Of a stretch of DNA of 64,000 nucleotides, positions 33,661 to 43,803 are shown piece after piece. A program made the position numbers and the translations under genes. The stretch's first letter is position 1. Each line of letters begins with the position of its first letter. The notes beneath the pieces are model-generated. The model saw only the letters and a program-made list of their open reading frames with translations. It was not told the DNA's origin and searched no databases. The DNA comes from Flavobacterium weaverense (lineage in GTDB: Bacteria > Bacteroidota > Bacteroidia > Flavobacteriales > Flavobacteriaceae): positions 1 to 64,000 of the forward strand of contig NZ_REFH01000010.1 of assembly GCF_003688495.1 (NCBI RefSeq). Reading direction: 5' to 3'.

Positions 33661-36510
33661 CTAGCTTTCCATGTACGCTTCAATTGGCGCACAAGAACAA
33701 TTTAGATTTCTATCACCATAAGCTTCATCGACTCGACGAACTGTAGGCCAGAATTTATTTTCAGCTATGTAATCTAATGGGAATGCTGCTGTTTCACGAC
33801 TGTAAGGGAAAATCCAATTATCAGTAGTTACCATCATTAAAGTATGTGGCGCATTTTTCAAAACATTATTTGAATTATCTAAAGTAACTTCTTCAATTTC
33901 TTTTCTGATTGCAATCATTGCATCACAAAAACGATCTAACTCTTCTAAGTTTTCACTTTCAGTAGGTTCAATCATCAAAGTTCCAGCAACAGGGAAAGAA
34001 ACAGTAGGAGCGTGGAAGCCGTAATCCATCAATCGTTTTGCAATATCAGTTACTTCAATTCCTTTTTCTTTAAATGGACGACATTCTAGAATCATCTCGT
34101 GAGCTGCACGACCCATTTCACCAGAATATAATGTGTCATAATGACCATTTAACTTCTCTTTTATGTAATTAGCATTTAAGATTGCATATTCAGTTGATTG
34201 TTTTAAACCTTCTGCACCTAACATGCAGATGTATCCGTAAGAAATCAAGCAAACTAGTGCAGAGCCCCATGGAGCAGCTGAAATAGCTGTAATAGCATTT
34301 TCGCCACCTGTTGGAATCACTGGATTTGTAGGTAAAAATGGAACTAACTGTGGAGCAACGCATATTGGTCCAACACCTGGTCCACCACCACCGTGAGGAA
34401 TAGCGAATGTTTTATGTAAATTTAAATGACATACGTCTGCACCAATAGTTGCTGGGTTCGTTAAACCAACTTGTGCGTTCATATTCGCGCCATCCATATA
34501 TACTTGTCCACCATTATCGTGAATCAATTGCGTAATTTCTTTAATAGCACTTTCAAAAACTCCATGAGTAGATGGATAAGTAACCATTAAACAAGAAAGA
34601 TTGTCTTTGTGTAAAATTGCTTTTGCACGTAAATCTTCTACGTCTATATTTCCGTTTTCCAATGTTTTAGTAACAACTACTTTCATTCCCGCCATAGCTG
34701 CAGACGCAGGATTTGTTCCGTGAGCTGAAGATGGAATCAAAGCAATATTTCTGTGGTGATCTCCTCTTGATTGGTGGTATGCACGAATAACCATAAGTCC
34801 TGCATATTCTCCTTGAGCACCAGAATTTGGTTGTAAAGTAGTTCCAGCAAAACCTGTAATTACATTTAATTGTTGCTCTAATTTAGTCAGCATTTCTTGG
34901 TAACCTTGCGCTTGATCTAAAGGTGCAAATGGGTGAATGTTGTTCCATTGAGCGTTGCTTAAAGGCAACATTTCTGAAGCTGCATTCAATTTCATTGTAC
35001 AAGATCCAAGAGAAATCATAGAATGATTCAACGCTAAATCTTTACGCTCTAGCATTTTGATGTAACGCATCAAAGCTGTTTCAGAATGGTGTTTTGCAAA
35101 AACGTCATGTTCTAAGAAACTTGAAGTTCTTTCAACGCTTTCTGGAAAATGATTGGTTTTAGATAAAGTATCAATTGTTAGTGCTTGAGTTCCTTTTGCA
35201 GAAGCAAAAATGCTGACAATTTTATTTAAATCAGCGATACTTGTTGTTTCATTCAAAGAGATTGAAATCGCATTTTCATCGATGTAATGAAAGTTCACTT
35301 CATTTCGAACTGCAATTTCTTTTACTTTTTGAGCATCAGCCTTTATTACAATTGTATCAAAAAATGCAGTATTCGTTTGTTCGAAACCTAATTTTTCTAA
35401 AGTGTTAGCTAAAGTTACCGCTGAAGCGTGCACTTTGCTAGCAATATATTTCAGTCCTTTTGGACCGTGATAAACAGCGTACATCCCTGCCATAACAGAT
35501 AATAAAACCTGCGCAGTACAAATGTTTGAAGTTGCTTTATCACGCTTGATATGTTGTTCACGTGTTTGTAACGCCATACGAAGTGCGCGATTACCATTAG
35601 TGTCAATAGTTACACCAATGATTCTTCCTGGCATGCTTCGTTTGTATTCATCTTTAGTTGCAAAATAAGCTGCATGCGGTCCTCCGTAACCTAACGGAAT
35701 TCCGAAACGCTGTGTTGTTCCTAAAACTACAGCCGCTCCCATTTCGCCTGGAGGAGTTAATTTTGCTAAACTTAAAATATCAGCAGCAACTGCTACTTTA
35801 ATTTCGTTTTCTGCTGCTTTAGCTATAAAATCTGCATAATCATAAACTTGTCCAAATTTTCCTGGATATTGAAGGATTGCTCCGAAGAAATCAGTAGAAA
35901 AATCAAATTCTTGGTGATCTCCTACAACTAATTCAACACCAATAGGAGTTGAGCGAGTTTGTAAAACAGACAAGGTTTGTGGTAAAATTGCATCAGAAAC
36001 AAAAAACTTACATACGTTCGCTTTCTTTTGATCACGAGTTCGCACATCAAATAACAATGCCATTGCTTCAGCAGCTGCAGTTGCTTCATCAAGAAGTGAA
36101 GCATTTGCGATTTCCATTCCACTTAGTTCGATAACCATTGTTTGGAAATTTAAAATTGCTTCAAGTCTACCTTGAGCAATTTCCGCTTGATACGGAGTGT
36201 AAGCAGTGTACCATCCTGGATTTTCAAAAACATTTCTTTGAATTACAGCAGGAATAATTGCCGCATTGTAACCTAATCCAATGTAAGATTGAAACATTTT
36301 ATTCTTGTTCCCCAATTGAGTAATGTGATTTGCAAACTCATATTCGGTCATTGCAGGCTCTAAATCTAAATCTGATTTTAAGCGAATGTCACTTGGAATA
36401 GTTTCATCAATCAATTGATCTAGAGTGTCGGCACCAATTGTCTTCAACATATGTTCTAAATCATTTTCTCTTGGACCGATGTGTCTTAATGCAAAAGCGT
36501 CTGTTTTCAT
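33661..36510 (-). CDS. gcvP: Glycine dehydrogenase (aminomethyl-transferring), P-protein
   Basis: The 949-residue PLP enzyme decarboxylates glycine and passes the aminomethyl group to the H protein of the glycine cleavage system. It is the single-chain form: N-terminal half with [20 protein letters not shown] and [16 protein letters not shown]-terminal half with [17 protein letters not shown], and the PLP-Lys motif [18 protein letters not shown]. It begins [21 protein letters not shown]. It is monocistronic with its own terminator; gcvT and gcvH are not beside it. No glycine riboswitch-like structure is evident in the 147-base upstream gap. Confidence 0.96.
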   Translation of the reverse strand: MKTDAFALRHIGPRENDLEHMLKTIGADTLDQLIDETIPSDIRLKSDLDLEPAMTEYEFANHITQLGNKNKMFQSYIGLGYNAAIIPAVIQRNVFENPGWYTAYTPYQAEIAQGRLEAILNFQTMVIELSGMEIANASLLDEATAAAEAMALLFDVRTRDQKKANVCKFFVSDAILPQTLSVLQTRSTPIGVELVVGDHQEFDFSTDFFGAILQYPGKFGQVYDYADFIAKAAENEIKVAVAADILSLAKLTPPGEMGAAVVLGTTQRFGIPLGYGGPHAAYFATKDEYKRSMPGRIIGVTIDTNGNRALRMALQTREQHIKRDKATSNICTAQVLLSVMAGMYAVYHGPKGLKYIASKVHASAVTLANTLEKLGFEQTNTAFFDTIVIKADAQKVKEIAVRNEVNFHYIDENAISISLNETTSIADLNKIVSIFASAKGTQALTIDTLSKTNHFPESVERTSSFLEHDVFAKHHSETALMRYIKMLERKDLALNHSMISLGSCTMKLNAASEMLPLSNAQWNNIHPFAPLDQAQGYQEMLTKLEQQLNVITGFAGTTLQPNSGAQGEYAGLMVIRAYHQSRGDHHRNIALIPSSAHGTNPASAAMAGMKVVVTKTLENGNIDVEDLRAKAILHKDNLSCLMVTYPSTHGVFESAIKEITQLIHDNGGQVYMDGANMNAQVGLTNPATIGADVCHLNLHKTFAIPHGGGGPGVGPICVAPQLVPFLPTNPVIPTGGENAITAISAAPWGSALVCLISYGYICMLGAEGLKQSTEYAILNANYIKEKLNGHYDTLYSGEMGRAAHEMILECRPFKEKGIEVTDIAKRLMDYGFHAPTVSFPVAGTLMIEPTESENLEELDRFCDAMIAIRKEIEEVTLDNSNNVLKNAPHTLMMVTTDNWIFPYSRETAAFPLDYIAENKFWPTVRRVDEAYGDRNLNCSCAPIEAYMES

Positions 36511-36645
36511 TGTATATAAAATGTGTTGTGTGTTTGTTATTCTAAAAGGCTGTAAAATTAAATATTAATATGCTATAAATAGCCTTTTTTAAGTTGATTT
36601 TCTGTGAATTTTTCAACTAAAAGCCGTTCTTATTAACACTTTGAT

Positions 36646-36653
36646 TAATTTTG
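36646..36653 (+). promoter_or_regulatory. -7 type element four bases from the UbiA-like gene's ATG
   Basis: TAATTTTG is followed by TCTA and then the ATG. The spacing equals that at the SDR, TPR and rlmB genes. Confidence 0.5.
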
Positions 36654-36657
36654 TCTA

Positions 36658-37470
36658 ATGAGGATTTTTAAGCTACTTCTTGATTTTTACATAAATAGCA
36701 GTATACACGTGGCTTTGTCGTGTTATACCTTAGTCCGAATGACGTATTATATGTTCCACATTCCTAATGATGAAGCAACTGCTAATTTTGTTTTTTTTGG
36801 AACCATAGTGGGCTATAATTTTGTAAAATACGATGCTTTGGCTCGAGCCAAAAAAGAAAAAATGAAAACGGAATTAAAGCTAATTGCCTTATTTAGTTTT
36901 TGTTCACTAATTATGATTGGTTATTATTTTTTTCAATTAGAAAGAATTACCCAAATTGTAGCGGTAGTTTTTTTAGCTATTACATTGTTATATACATTAC
37001 CTTTTTTTCCCAACAGAAGAAATGCCAGAAACTGGGCTGGAGTAAAAATTTATATTGTAGCATTATGTTGGGTTGGTGTAACGATAGGATTGCCAATTTT
37101 AAATGCAGAAATACCTATCACATCCGATTTTTATCTGAAATGTATACAAAGGTTTATTCTTGTTTTTTGCTTAGTAATTGTCTTTGAAATCATCGATTTA
37201 TCAAATGATGATCCGCATTTACAAACAGTTCCTCAGCAAATAGGAGTACGGAAAACAAAAACGCTAGGTATATCGTTGATGATTCTCTTTTATCTTTTAG
37301 AATTTTTGAAAAATGGTTTTGATCAAAAGCAGCTGTTAGTCAATGCTGTTTTGTTTGTTTTGTTATCTTTCTTACTTCTTTTCGCTAATGAAAACCGCTC
37401 TAGATATTACACTTCATTTTGGGTCGAAGGAATTCCTGTTTTATGGTGGTTAATGGTCGTTTTTATTTAG
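36658..37470 (+). CDS. Divergent UbiA-like integral membrane protein
   Basis: This 270-residue protein has about seven to nine hydrophobic segments. Two stretches recall UbiA prenyltransferases: NFVKYDALARAKK in the place of the first Asp-rich motif, and IIDLSNDDPHLQTVPQQIG in the place of the second, with Asp residues kept there but the first motif weak. LPFFPNRRNARNWAGVK is also like the loop between them. It may transfer a prenyl group, or be an inactive relative. The gene is isolated, with a -7 type motif four bases before the ATG. Family-level confidence is moderate. Confidence 0.6.
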   Translation: MRIFKLLLDFYINSSIHVALSCYTLVRMTYYMFHIPNDEATANFVFFGTIVGYNFVKYDALARAKKEKMKTELKLIALFSFCSLIMIGYYFFQLERITQIVAVVFLAITLLYTLPFFPNRRNARNWAGVKIYIVALCWVGVTIGLPILNAEIPITSDFYLKCIQRFILVFCLVIVFEIIDLSNDDPHLQTVPQQIGVRKTKTLGISLMILFYLLEFLKNGFDQKQLLVNAVLFVLLSFLLLFANENRSRYYTSFWVEGIPVLWWLMVVFI

Positions 37471-37570
37471 AAAAATAAATAGCGCTTGACAATTTTAGAG
37501 TTATCAGTAAACTATTGCTGAAAACCTCTTTACAGGTACTCAAATGTTTATTTTCCCAATTAATTATTAG

Positions 37571-38284
37571 TTATAATTTAATTTTTCTCTTGACTTCAAT
37601 TGTAATAGCAGAACCAACCGCTAGAAATACGGAGCTTGGTTCTAGATCCTTAATAAAAGCAAATTCTTTTCCATAAACTCCTCCAAAATCGATAACTGAT
37701 GTGTTGCTTATCACCTTGTATTGTTGCCATCTTGGATGTGTTACTTGGTACTCAATAGTTTCATTTTCATTGACCTTATTATAACCAAAATAATGTTCAG
37801 TTATAAATTCAGCTTCTGAATTGGGTTCGATTTCTACGGCATTTTTTTCAGTTTCTACCTGAATGGTATTCCACTTATTATTTATTTTCCACTGGTAAAT
37901 GAATTCTCGTGAGTTCTTATTGACACTCAACTTATGCTTCATAGGCAAAGTGCTGTAGTGTTCATTGTAAAAAGTGTTTGCTATAAATGAAATAGCAAAT
38001 TTAGGTACAATCTCGCTAATGAAGACAGCACCTCTTTTCCAAGTTCCATTTTCAAATCTTCTAACATAAAATCTTAAATTGACTTCTTCAAAATCAGAGT
38101 GAAATGGAATTTTTATTCCTAGAACTCTAACTTTTTCGAAAAGGAATCCAATGAAACTCACATAGCATTTCCCATTCCATAAATCAAGTTCTGTTCCGTT
38201 TGGCACATACTTTTTTAGAATCTCTGGATTGACCTCATAATTGATCATAGCTAGATTATTCCATTCTGCTTTTAAAAAACTCAT
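37571..38284 (-). CDS. YqjF family protein (DUF2071)
   Basis: This 237-residue protein matches the YqjF/DUF2071 pattern of unknown function: LAMINYEVNPEILKKYVP, WNGKCYVSFIGFLF, FEEVNLRFYVRR and KRGAVFISEIVPKFAI. The family resembles acetoacetate decarboxylase folds, but I see no proof of enzymatic activity. It is cytoplasmic and downstream of the M3 peptidase on the same strand, behind a terminator. Confidence 0.82.
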   Translation of the reverse strand: MSFLKAEWNNLAMINYEVNPEILKKYVPNGTELDLWNGKCYVSFIGFLFEKVRVLGIKIPFHSDFEEVNLRFYVRRFENGTWKRGAVFISEIVPKFAISFIANTFYNEHYSTLPMKHKLSVNKNSREFIYQWKINNKWNTIQVETEKNAVEIEPNSEAEFITEHYFGYNKVNENETIEYQVTHPRWQQYKVISNTSVIDFGGVYGKEFAFIKDLEPSSVFLAVGSAITIEVKRKIKL

Positions 38285-38320
38285 AACTTTTATTTTTTTA
38301 TACGATCGAATTAAATGTAA

Positions 38321-38352
38321 TAAAAAACCGAAGCAATGCTACTCCGGTTTTT
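38321..38352. terminator. Terminator of the M3 peptidase gene
   Basis: AAAACCG pairs with CGGTTTT, followed on the minus strand by TTTATT. It could act in both directions. Confidence 0.65.
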
Positions 38353-38369
38353 ATATTTGATAAAAAGCT

Positions 38370-40397
38370 TTAGATTAATCCCGCTCTTCGTAGCAAAGCA
38401 TCCGGTTTTGGTTCTTGACCTCTAAAGCGTTTGTATAATTCCATAGGTGGTTCAGTTCCACCTTTAGAAAGTATATTGCCTTTAAATTTGTTAGCGACTT
38501 CTTTATTAAAAATTCCTTTTTCTTTAAAGTATTCAAAAGCGTCAGCATCTAAAACTTCTGCCCATTTATAACTATAGTATCCAGATGAATAACCTCCTTG
38601 AAAAATATGAGAGAATGCAGTCGACATTGCATTTTTAGCAACTTCAGGATACAACTGCGTTGCCGCAAACTGTTCCGTTTCAAAAGCTTTAATATCTGTA
38701 ATATTTGAAGGATCTTGTCCGTGCCAACCCATATCCAATAAACCAAAACTCAACTGACGCATTGTTGCCATTCCTTCTTGAAAACTGGCGCTTTCTTTAA
38801 TTTTTTCTACTAAATCCATTGGTATCATTTCGCCTGTTTGATAATGGTGCGCAAATAATGATAACGCTTCTGGTTCGTAACACCAGTTTTCCATAATTTG
38901 GCTTGGCAGCTCTACAAAATCCCAAAATACTGAAGTTCCTGATAAACTAGGATAAGTAGTATTTGCTAATATTCCGTGCAAAGCATGTCCAAATTCGTGA
39001 AATAAAGTGGTCACTTCATTGAATGTTAAAAGTGATGGCTTAGTTTCTGTTGGTTTTGTAAAATTACAAACAATAGAAATGTGTGGACGCTCATTCGATC
39101 CATCTTTTATATACTGTGACTTATAGGATGTCATCCATGCTCCATTGCGCTTTCCTTTTCTTGGAAAAAAATCAGCGTAAAAAACTGCAACTAAATTATT
39201 GTTATCGTCCTTCACTTCATAAGTTGCAACTTCTTCATGGTATTTATCAATCGCTTTAGTTGCTTCAAAATGTAAACCAAATAATTTTTCAGCAGTTATA
39301 AAAGCACCTTCTAGTACTTTTTCTAATTGAAAATAAGGCTTTAACTTTTCATCATCTAAATCAAATAATTTTTGTTTCAGCTTTTCAGAGTAGTACGCGC
39401 CATCCCATTTTTCTAATTGCTCTATACCGTCTAGTTCTTTGGCGAAAGCCGTCAATTCAGCAAATTCTTTTAATGCAGCTGGTTTGGCCTTTGCAAGTAA
39501 ATCATTTGAAAAGGAAAGTACTTTCTCTGGGCTTTGTGCCATTCTTTCTTCTAAAACAAAATGCGCATGAGTTGCATAACCTAACAATTGCGCTCTGTCA
39601 AAACGGAGTTTTGCAATTTTAAGAACATTCTGTTGATTATCGAATTCATTATTTTGAAAACCTTTAGCACCAGAAGCAATAGCCATTTTTTTACGCAATT
39701 CTCTACTGTCAGCGTAAGTAACAAAAGGAATATAACTTGGATAGTCAAGTGTAAATATCCAACCTTCTTTTTCTTGGCTTTGAGCCAAAGAACGAGCGGC
39801 TTCTATCGTCCCTTCTGGCAATCCTGCTAAATCATCTTTATTTGTAAGATGCATTTGAAAAGCCTGCGTTTCAGCCAATGCATTCTCACCAAATTTTAAA
39901 CTTGTCTTCGATAATTCCTTATCGATTTCTCGAAGTTTTGCTTTTTTATCTTCACTAAGATTGGCACCATTGCGAGAAAAGCTTTTATATTTTTTGTCTA
40001 ATAAAGTGGTTTGTTCCGGGTTGAGGTTCAATGATGCTTTCTGATCATATACTGCTTTTACTTTTGCAAAAAGTGCCGCATTTAGAGTAATGTCATTACT
40101 AAAGTCTGATAGTAATGGCGAAACCTCTTGCGCAATTTTCTGAATTTCGTCATTAGTTTCTGCTGAATTCAGATTGAAGAAAATGCTAGAAATTCGATCC
40201 AGAATGTAACCGCTATAATCTAAAGCTTCTATTGTGTTTTCAAAAGTAGGAATTACTTCGTTCTGAACTATCGCGTCAATTTCGGCTTTTGCCAATGCGA
40301 TACCTTCTATGAATGCTGGAAGATAATCTTCATTTTTTATTTTAGAAAAAGGGGCTGTATTATGAAGTGTATTAAATAGTGTTGTTAGTATGCTCAT
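38370..40397 (-). CDS. M3 family metallopeptidase (peptidyl-dipeptidase Dcp-like)
   Basis: This 675-residue zinc peptidase cleaves small peptides; Dcp removes C-terminal dipeptides. The zinc motif is FHEFGHALHGIL, with the second Glu-bearing helix WDFVELPSQIMENW after it. GGYSSGYYSYKWAEVLDADAF is the conserved C-terminal substrate loop. There is no signal peptide, so it is likely cytoplasmic. A -7 type TACCTTTG lies 40 bases upstream. Length suits Dcp rather than PepF. Oligopeptidase A is the nearest alternative. Confidence 0.9.
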   Translation of the reverse strand: MSILTTLFNTLHNTAPFSKIKNEDYLPAFIEGIALAKAEIDAIVQNEVIPTFENTIEALDYSGYILDRISSIFFNLNSAETNDEIQKIAQEVSPLLSDFSNDITLNAALFAKVKAVYDQKASLNLNPEQTTLLDKKYKSFSRNGANLSEDKKAKLREIDKELSKTSLKFGENALAETQAFQMHLTNKDDLAGLPEGTIEAARSLAQSQEKEGWIFTLDYPSYIPFVTYADSRELRKKMAIASGAKGFQNNEFDNQQNVLKIAKLRFDRAQLLGYATHAHFVLEERMAQSPEKVLSFSNDLLAKAKPAALKEFAELTAFAKELDGIEQLEKWDGAYYSEKLKQKLFDLDDEKLKPYFQLEKVLEGAFITAEKLFGLHFEATKAIDKYHEEVATYEVKDDNNNLVAVFYADFFPRKGKRNGAWMTSYKSQYIKDGSNERPHISIVCNFTKPTETKPSLLTFNEVTTLFHEFGHALHGILANTTYPSLSGTSVFWDFVELPSQIMENWCYEPEALSLFAHHYQTGEMIPMDLVEKIKESASFQEGMATMRQLSFGLLDMGWHGQDPSNITDIKAFETEQFAATQLYPEVAKNAMSTAFSHIFQGGYSSGYYSYKWAEVLDADAFEYFKEKGIFNKEVANKFKGNILSKGGTEPPMELYKRFRGQEPKPDALLRRAGLI

Positions 40398-40437
40398 TTG
40401 AATTTATTTTTATAAAAAAATCTATTTTTAATTATAA

Positions 40438-40445
40438 CAAAGGTA
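40438..40445 (-). promoter_or_regulatory. Putative -7 element of the M3 peptidase gene
   Basis: The minus strand reads TACCTTTG 40 bases before the ATG. Confidence 0.4.
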
Positions 40446-40613
40446 GCGAATAATTTAAAAATTGAACTTGAAGTAGATTATGATTTGGCTCAATTTAATG
40501 CGACAGTAAATCTGTTATTTAAATGTTATTTATTTCTTTTCTCAGTAAGAAAGCCTTAAATTGTAAAAAATGATTGGTTTTTAAATAAGCAAATCAAAAA
40601 AAAATAAGAAAAC

Positions 40614-41285
40614 ATGAAATATCAGATTACAATAAATAGAGCGAATACGGTAGATGAGATAGAAGAATATTGGATAAATGACGATTATGTAAAATTGTTA
40701 GCAAAATTTGATTATCCAGATGCAGATGGTTCCGATAGAGCGACTTTAAAAGAATTGTTGTTCATGGCAATTTCAGACTTCGAACCAAAAGATGCTGCTG
40801 TCATAATGCTAGAGTATAAGTTAGCAGAAGACTTGAACCATGGACAAATTCATCAAATTTCAAATGATATGTTACTAGACAAAGTTTGCGAGGAATATCC
40901 TGAAATTAGATTGCACTCTACTTTGTTCCATATTAATCAGTTGCTTTTTAAAGCGTATAATGGAAAGTTTCCAAATGCTAAAGCAACGATCCTTGAATGT
41001 TCTTTTGAATTAATAGAAGGTGAGAATGAAAATGCTTTAACCAAAGAGAATATTTTAAAATTATTGAATTATGGATTGTCAGATAGTAACTTGATTAAGC
41101 GATTATTTGATCACGCTATGAATGAAAACGCACCGTTTCCTGAGGCAGAAGATGTACTATGGGATGTTACAACTTCAGATAATGTCAATTTTACAATTAC
41201 GACTTCAGAGTATTGGTTAAGTAAGGATGATGTTAATTCTTCACAATATGAAGCTGTCTTAGAAATTCCAGTTGAGATTGAATAA
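40614..41285 (+). CDS. Hypothetical cytoplasmic acidic protein
   Basis: This 223-residue protein is not recognised. It has no signal peptide, no membrane segment and no cysteine-rich motif. It is acidic and Leu/Asn-rich, with mostly helical N-terminal and middle parts (about 30-170). The end (about 185-223) is beta-like, with NVNFTITTSEYWLS and YEAVLEIPVEIE. The start codon follows an A-rich run (gaaaac) rather than a strong RBS. A strong terminator follows. It is divergent from the M3 peptidase and convergent with purE. Codon use looks like that of the neighbours. Confidence 0.7.
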   Translation: MKYQITINRANTVDEIEEYWINDDYVKLLAKFDYPDADGSDRATLKELLFMAISDFEPKDAAVIMLEYKLAEDLNHGQIHQISNDMLLDKVCEEYPEIRLHSTLFHINQLLFKAYNGKFPNAKATILECSFELIEGENENALTKENILKLLNYGLSDSNLIKRLFDHAMNENAPFPEAEDVLWDVTTSDNVNFTITTSEYWLSKDDVNSSQYEAVLEIPVEIE

Positions 41286-41310
41286 ATTAAGTATCGACTT
41301 AAATTAATGC

Positions 41311-41348
41311 AAAATGCCCTCAAAATATCAGTGTTTTGAGGGCATTTT
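41311..41348. terminator. Terminator of the 40614 gene (also faces purE)
   Basis: AAAATGCCCTCAAAA pairs perfectly with TTTTGAGGGCATTTT around an eight-base loop between convergent genes. Confidence 0.85.
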
Positions 41349-41392
41349 AGGTTTTAAAAATTTAAAATTAATTTGAAAAGTTCAAATCAATT

Positions 41393-41881
41393 TTATTTTT
41401 TATTCAGGCTGTCAGATGCGATAATAACTGATTCTTTTAATTCTGTTTTATATTTTATGATCTTTTCCATCACAGTCTTATCGTGACTTCCTATGATTTG
41501 AGCCGCTAATATTCCTGCATTTTTTGCTCCGTTAAGCGCTACGGTTGCAACGGGAACACCGCCCGGCATTTGTAAAATAGAAAGAACGCTATCCCATCCA
41601 TCTATTGAATTGCTAGACTTAACAGGAACTCCTATCACTGGAAGTGGAGACATAGAAGCGACCATTCCTGGTAAATGAGCAGCTCCACCAGCACCAGCAA
41701 TCACCACTGATATTCCACGTGTGTGTGCATTTGTGCTGAAATCAAATAATTTCTCAGGTGTTCTGTGCGCAGAAACAATATCTACCTCGATTTCGATTTC
41801 AAAAGCCTTTAAAATATCTATCGCTTCTTGCATTACAGGCATGTCTGAAATGCTTCCCATTATTATGGCTACTTTGCTCAT
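41393..41881 (-). CDS. purE: 5-(carboxyamino)imidazole ribonucleotide mutase
   Basis: PurE (162 residues) moves the carboxyl group of N5-CAIR to give CAIR in purine synthesis. The class I signature is visible: VAIIMGSISDMPVMQEA, VSAHRTPEKLFDF, VVIAGAGGAAHLPGMVAS and IGVPVKSS. It lies 72 bases downstream of purK, its direct partner in the pathway. It has a short Lys-rich tail, LNKK. Confidence 0.95.
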   Translation of the reverse strand: MSKVAIIMGSISDMPVMQEAIDILKAFEIEIEVDIVSAHRTPEKLFDFSTNAHTRGISVVIAGAGGAAHLPGMVASMSPLPVIGVPVKSSNSIDGWDSVLSILQMPGGVPVATVALNGAKNAGILAAQIIGSHDKTVMEKIIKYKTELKESVIIASDSLNKK

Positions 41882-41953
41882 TTTTTTTATTTTTGAAAAC
41901 TCATTTTACAAATTAGCTGCAATTATATAAGCTGCAATCTGTCAAATTTGTGT

Positions 41954-43111
41954 TTATGTGTTACTTATAACTCTTATCGTATTTTTTACATCTTCAGCAA
42001 TTCTTCTAGCTTCAACAATATCACTATTTACAATTGTTACATGTCCCATTTTTCTAAACGGACGTGTTTGTTTCTTTCCATAAATATGTGGCGTAACACC
42101 ATTCCAAGCTAAAATCTTTTCAATATTTTCATAAACAACATCACCAGAAAATCCTTCGGCACCCACAAGGTTAACCATAATTCCAGCTACTTTACTATCT
42201 GTATTCCCTAAAGGTAAATCTAAAATAGCTCGTAAATGATTTTCAAATTGTGACGTATAACTCGCTTCGATTGAATAGTGTCCAGAATTATGTGGTCGTG
42301 GAGCTACTTCATTTACGATGATTTCATCGTCTTCCGTTTGAAACATTTCAACAGCTAAAAGACCAACATGATTAAATTTTTCAGAAACATTTAGCGCGAT
42401 TGCTCTCGCTTTATCAGCGACTTCTGGATTGATGCGAGCGGGACAAATTACATATTCTACTTGATTGGCTTCAGGATGGAATTCCATTTCAACCACAGGA
42501 TACGTTTTTATTTGTCCTGACGGAGAACGACAAACGATCACTGCTAATTCATTTTTAAACGGAATCATTTCTTCAGCAATGCATTCTACATTCGCTAGAT
42601 TATCTAAATCGGCAATTTCTCTTATCACTTTTACGCCGTTGCCATCGTAACCAAATTCAGTACATTTCCACACAAATGGTAATTGTATTTTTGATTCTAA
42701 TATGGCGACAATCAAAGATTTTATGTCATCGAATCTTGTGTAATTAGCTGTAGGAATTGCGTGTTTGGTGTAGTAATCTTTTTGAATTCCTTTATTCTGG
42801 ATTAATTTTAATGTTTTAGGTGAAGGATAAACTTTTAATCCTTCATCTTCTAATTTAACGAGTGCGTCGAGATTGACTAGTTCGATTTCAAAAGTTAAAA
42901 CATTTACTAACTTCCCAAAATTATAAACCGTTTCATAATCCATCAAGTCTCCTTTGAAGAATTGGTCACACGCAATTTTGCACGGCGCTTCGTCGCTTGG
43001 ATCTAGAACGTATGTTTGTATGTCAAATTTTCGAGTGTCAAACAATAGCATTTTACCTAGTTGTCCACCGCCAAGTATTCCTAATTTAAAATCAGAAGAA
43101 AAATAATTCAT
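41954..43111 (-). CDS. purK: 5-(carboxyamino)imidazole ribonucleotide synthase
   Basis: PurK (385 residues) makes N5-CAIR from AIR, bicarbonate and ATP. It has an ATP-grasp fold with the N-terminal LGILGGGQLGKMLLFD, a central PFVWKCTEFGYDGNGVKVI, and VNEVAPRPHNSGHYSIEA near the metal site. The latter motif is characteristic of PurK. It precedes purE and has a -7 motif 20 bases upstream. Confidence 0.95.
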   Translation of the reverse strand: MNYFSSDFKLGILGGGQLGKMLLFDTRKFDIQTYVLDPSDEAPCKIACDQFFKGDLMDYETVYNFGKLVNVLTFEIELVNLDALVKLEDEGLKVYPSPKTLKLIQNKGIQKDYYTKHAIPTANYTRFDDIKSLIVAILESKIQLPFVWKCTEFGYDGNGVKVIREIADLDNLANVECIAEEMIPFKNELAVIVCRSPSGQIKTYPVVEMEFHPEANQVEYVICPARINPEVADKARAIALNVSEKFNHVGLLAVEMFQTEDDEIIVNEVAPRPHNSGHYSIEASYTSQFENHLRAILDLPLGNTDSKVAGIMVNLVGAEGFSGDVVYENIEKILAWNGVTPHIYGKKQTRPFRKMGHVTIVNSDIVEARRIAEDVKNTIRVISNT

Positions 43112-43131
43112 TGTGTAGTTGTATGTTTTGG

Positions 43132-43139
43132 CAAAGATA
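43132..43139 (-). promoter_or_regulatory. Putative -7 element of purK-purE
   Basis: The minus strand reads TATCTTTG 20 bases before the purK ATG. Confidence 0.45.
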
Positions 43140-43165
43140 CTTTTTAAACACTAATTCCGAAAATG

Positions 43166-43696
43166 CTATTTAATTTTCTTCAAAATTTCTCGAGCTACGG
43201 CTTTATAGGCATACGAATGTTTATGAGAATCATCAATTAGGATGCGTTGCAATTCAGGATATATCCACTTGTTGGTTTTACCAAATGCAAAAAGAGCTCT
43301 AATAGCGTACGCTTTTGTGGCTACTTTAACGCTGTCAGTGATTAGCCAGTCAAGACAACTTTCGATTATTTGTTCTTCTTGAAATTTTGCTAAAACATGA
43401 TACTTGCTCAAAAACATGCAAATTTTTGAAATAGAGCGCAATGCACTTTCATTTTTAAATTCTGTTAGTTTGTCACAAAAGTTAGGAAGGTATTCCTTAA
43501 TAAACTCGATTTTTTCCTGTAAAACTAACTCCATAATCCAGCAAGCCTTGTAGTGGTTTTTGTCATTGGTATTTAAAGCAATCTCAAATAAATCGGCAAA
43601 GAGATTTCCGTGCTTCAAGACCTCTTTCGCAATTGAATCTCTGCTAGACCGATGAGCGTTACTATTATTTATATTTTTATAAAGATCACTATTCAT
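43166..43696 (-). CDS. HEAT-repeat-like helical hypothetical protein
   Basis: This 176-residue protein is made of amphipathic helices with HEAT-like spacing: YKACWIMELVLQEKIEFI, LRSISKICMFLSKYHVL and VATKAYAIRALFAFGKTNKW, ending SYAYKAVAREILKKIK. It has no catalytic motif, signal peptide or membrane segment. It lies upstream of purK on the same strand, and homologues I recall may be labelled adenylosuccinate lyase by database carry-over. I see no lyase signature here. A binding or scaffold role is more likely, but this is inference. Confidence 0.65.
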   Translation of the reverse strand: MNSDLYKNINNSNAHRSSRDSIAKEVLKHGNLFADLFEIALNTNDKNHYKACWIMELVLQEKIEFIKEYLPNFCDKLTEFKNESALRSISKICMFLSKYHVLAKFQEEQIIESCLDWLITDSVKVATKAYAIRALFAFGKTNKWIYPELQRILIDDSHKHSYAYKAVAREILKKIK

Positions 43697-43772
43697 TATA
43701 GAAAAAACATATTATTTTCAAATGTACATTATTCTTATGGTTCTAAATCTGAATTCCCAATTCATAAATTGC

Positions 43773-43780
43773 TATATTTG
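43773..43780 (+). promoter_or_regulatory. Putative -7 element of hpt
   Basis: TATATTTG is followed by CC and then 22 further bases to the hpt ATG. It is a perfect consensus match. Confidence 0.55.
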
Positions 43781-43803
43781 CCCATTATTTTAAACTTGAA
43801 AAA

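Noticed and set aside
36511-36657. Possible glycine riboswitch before gcvP
   Set aside because: The 147-base gap shows no paired stems or conserved glycine-aptamer sequence; it is simply AT-rich.
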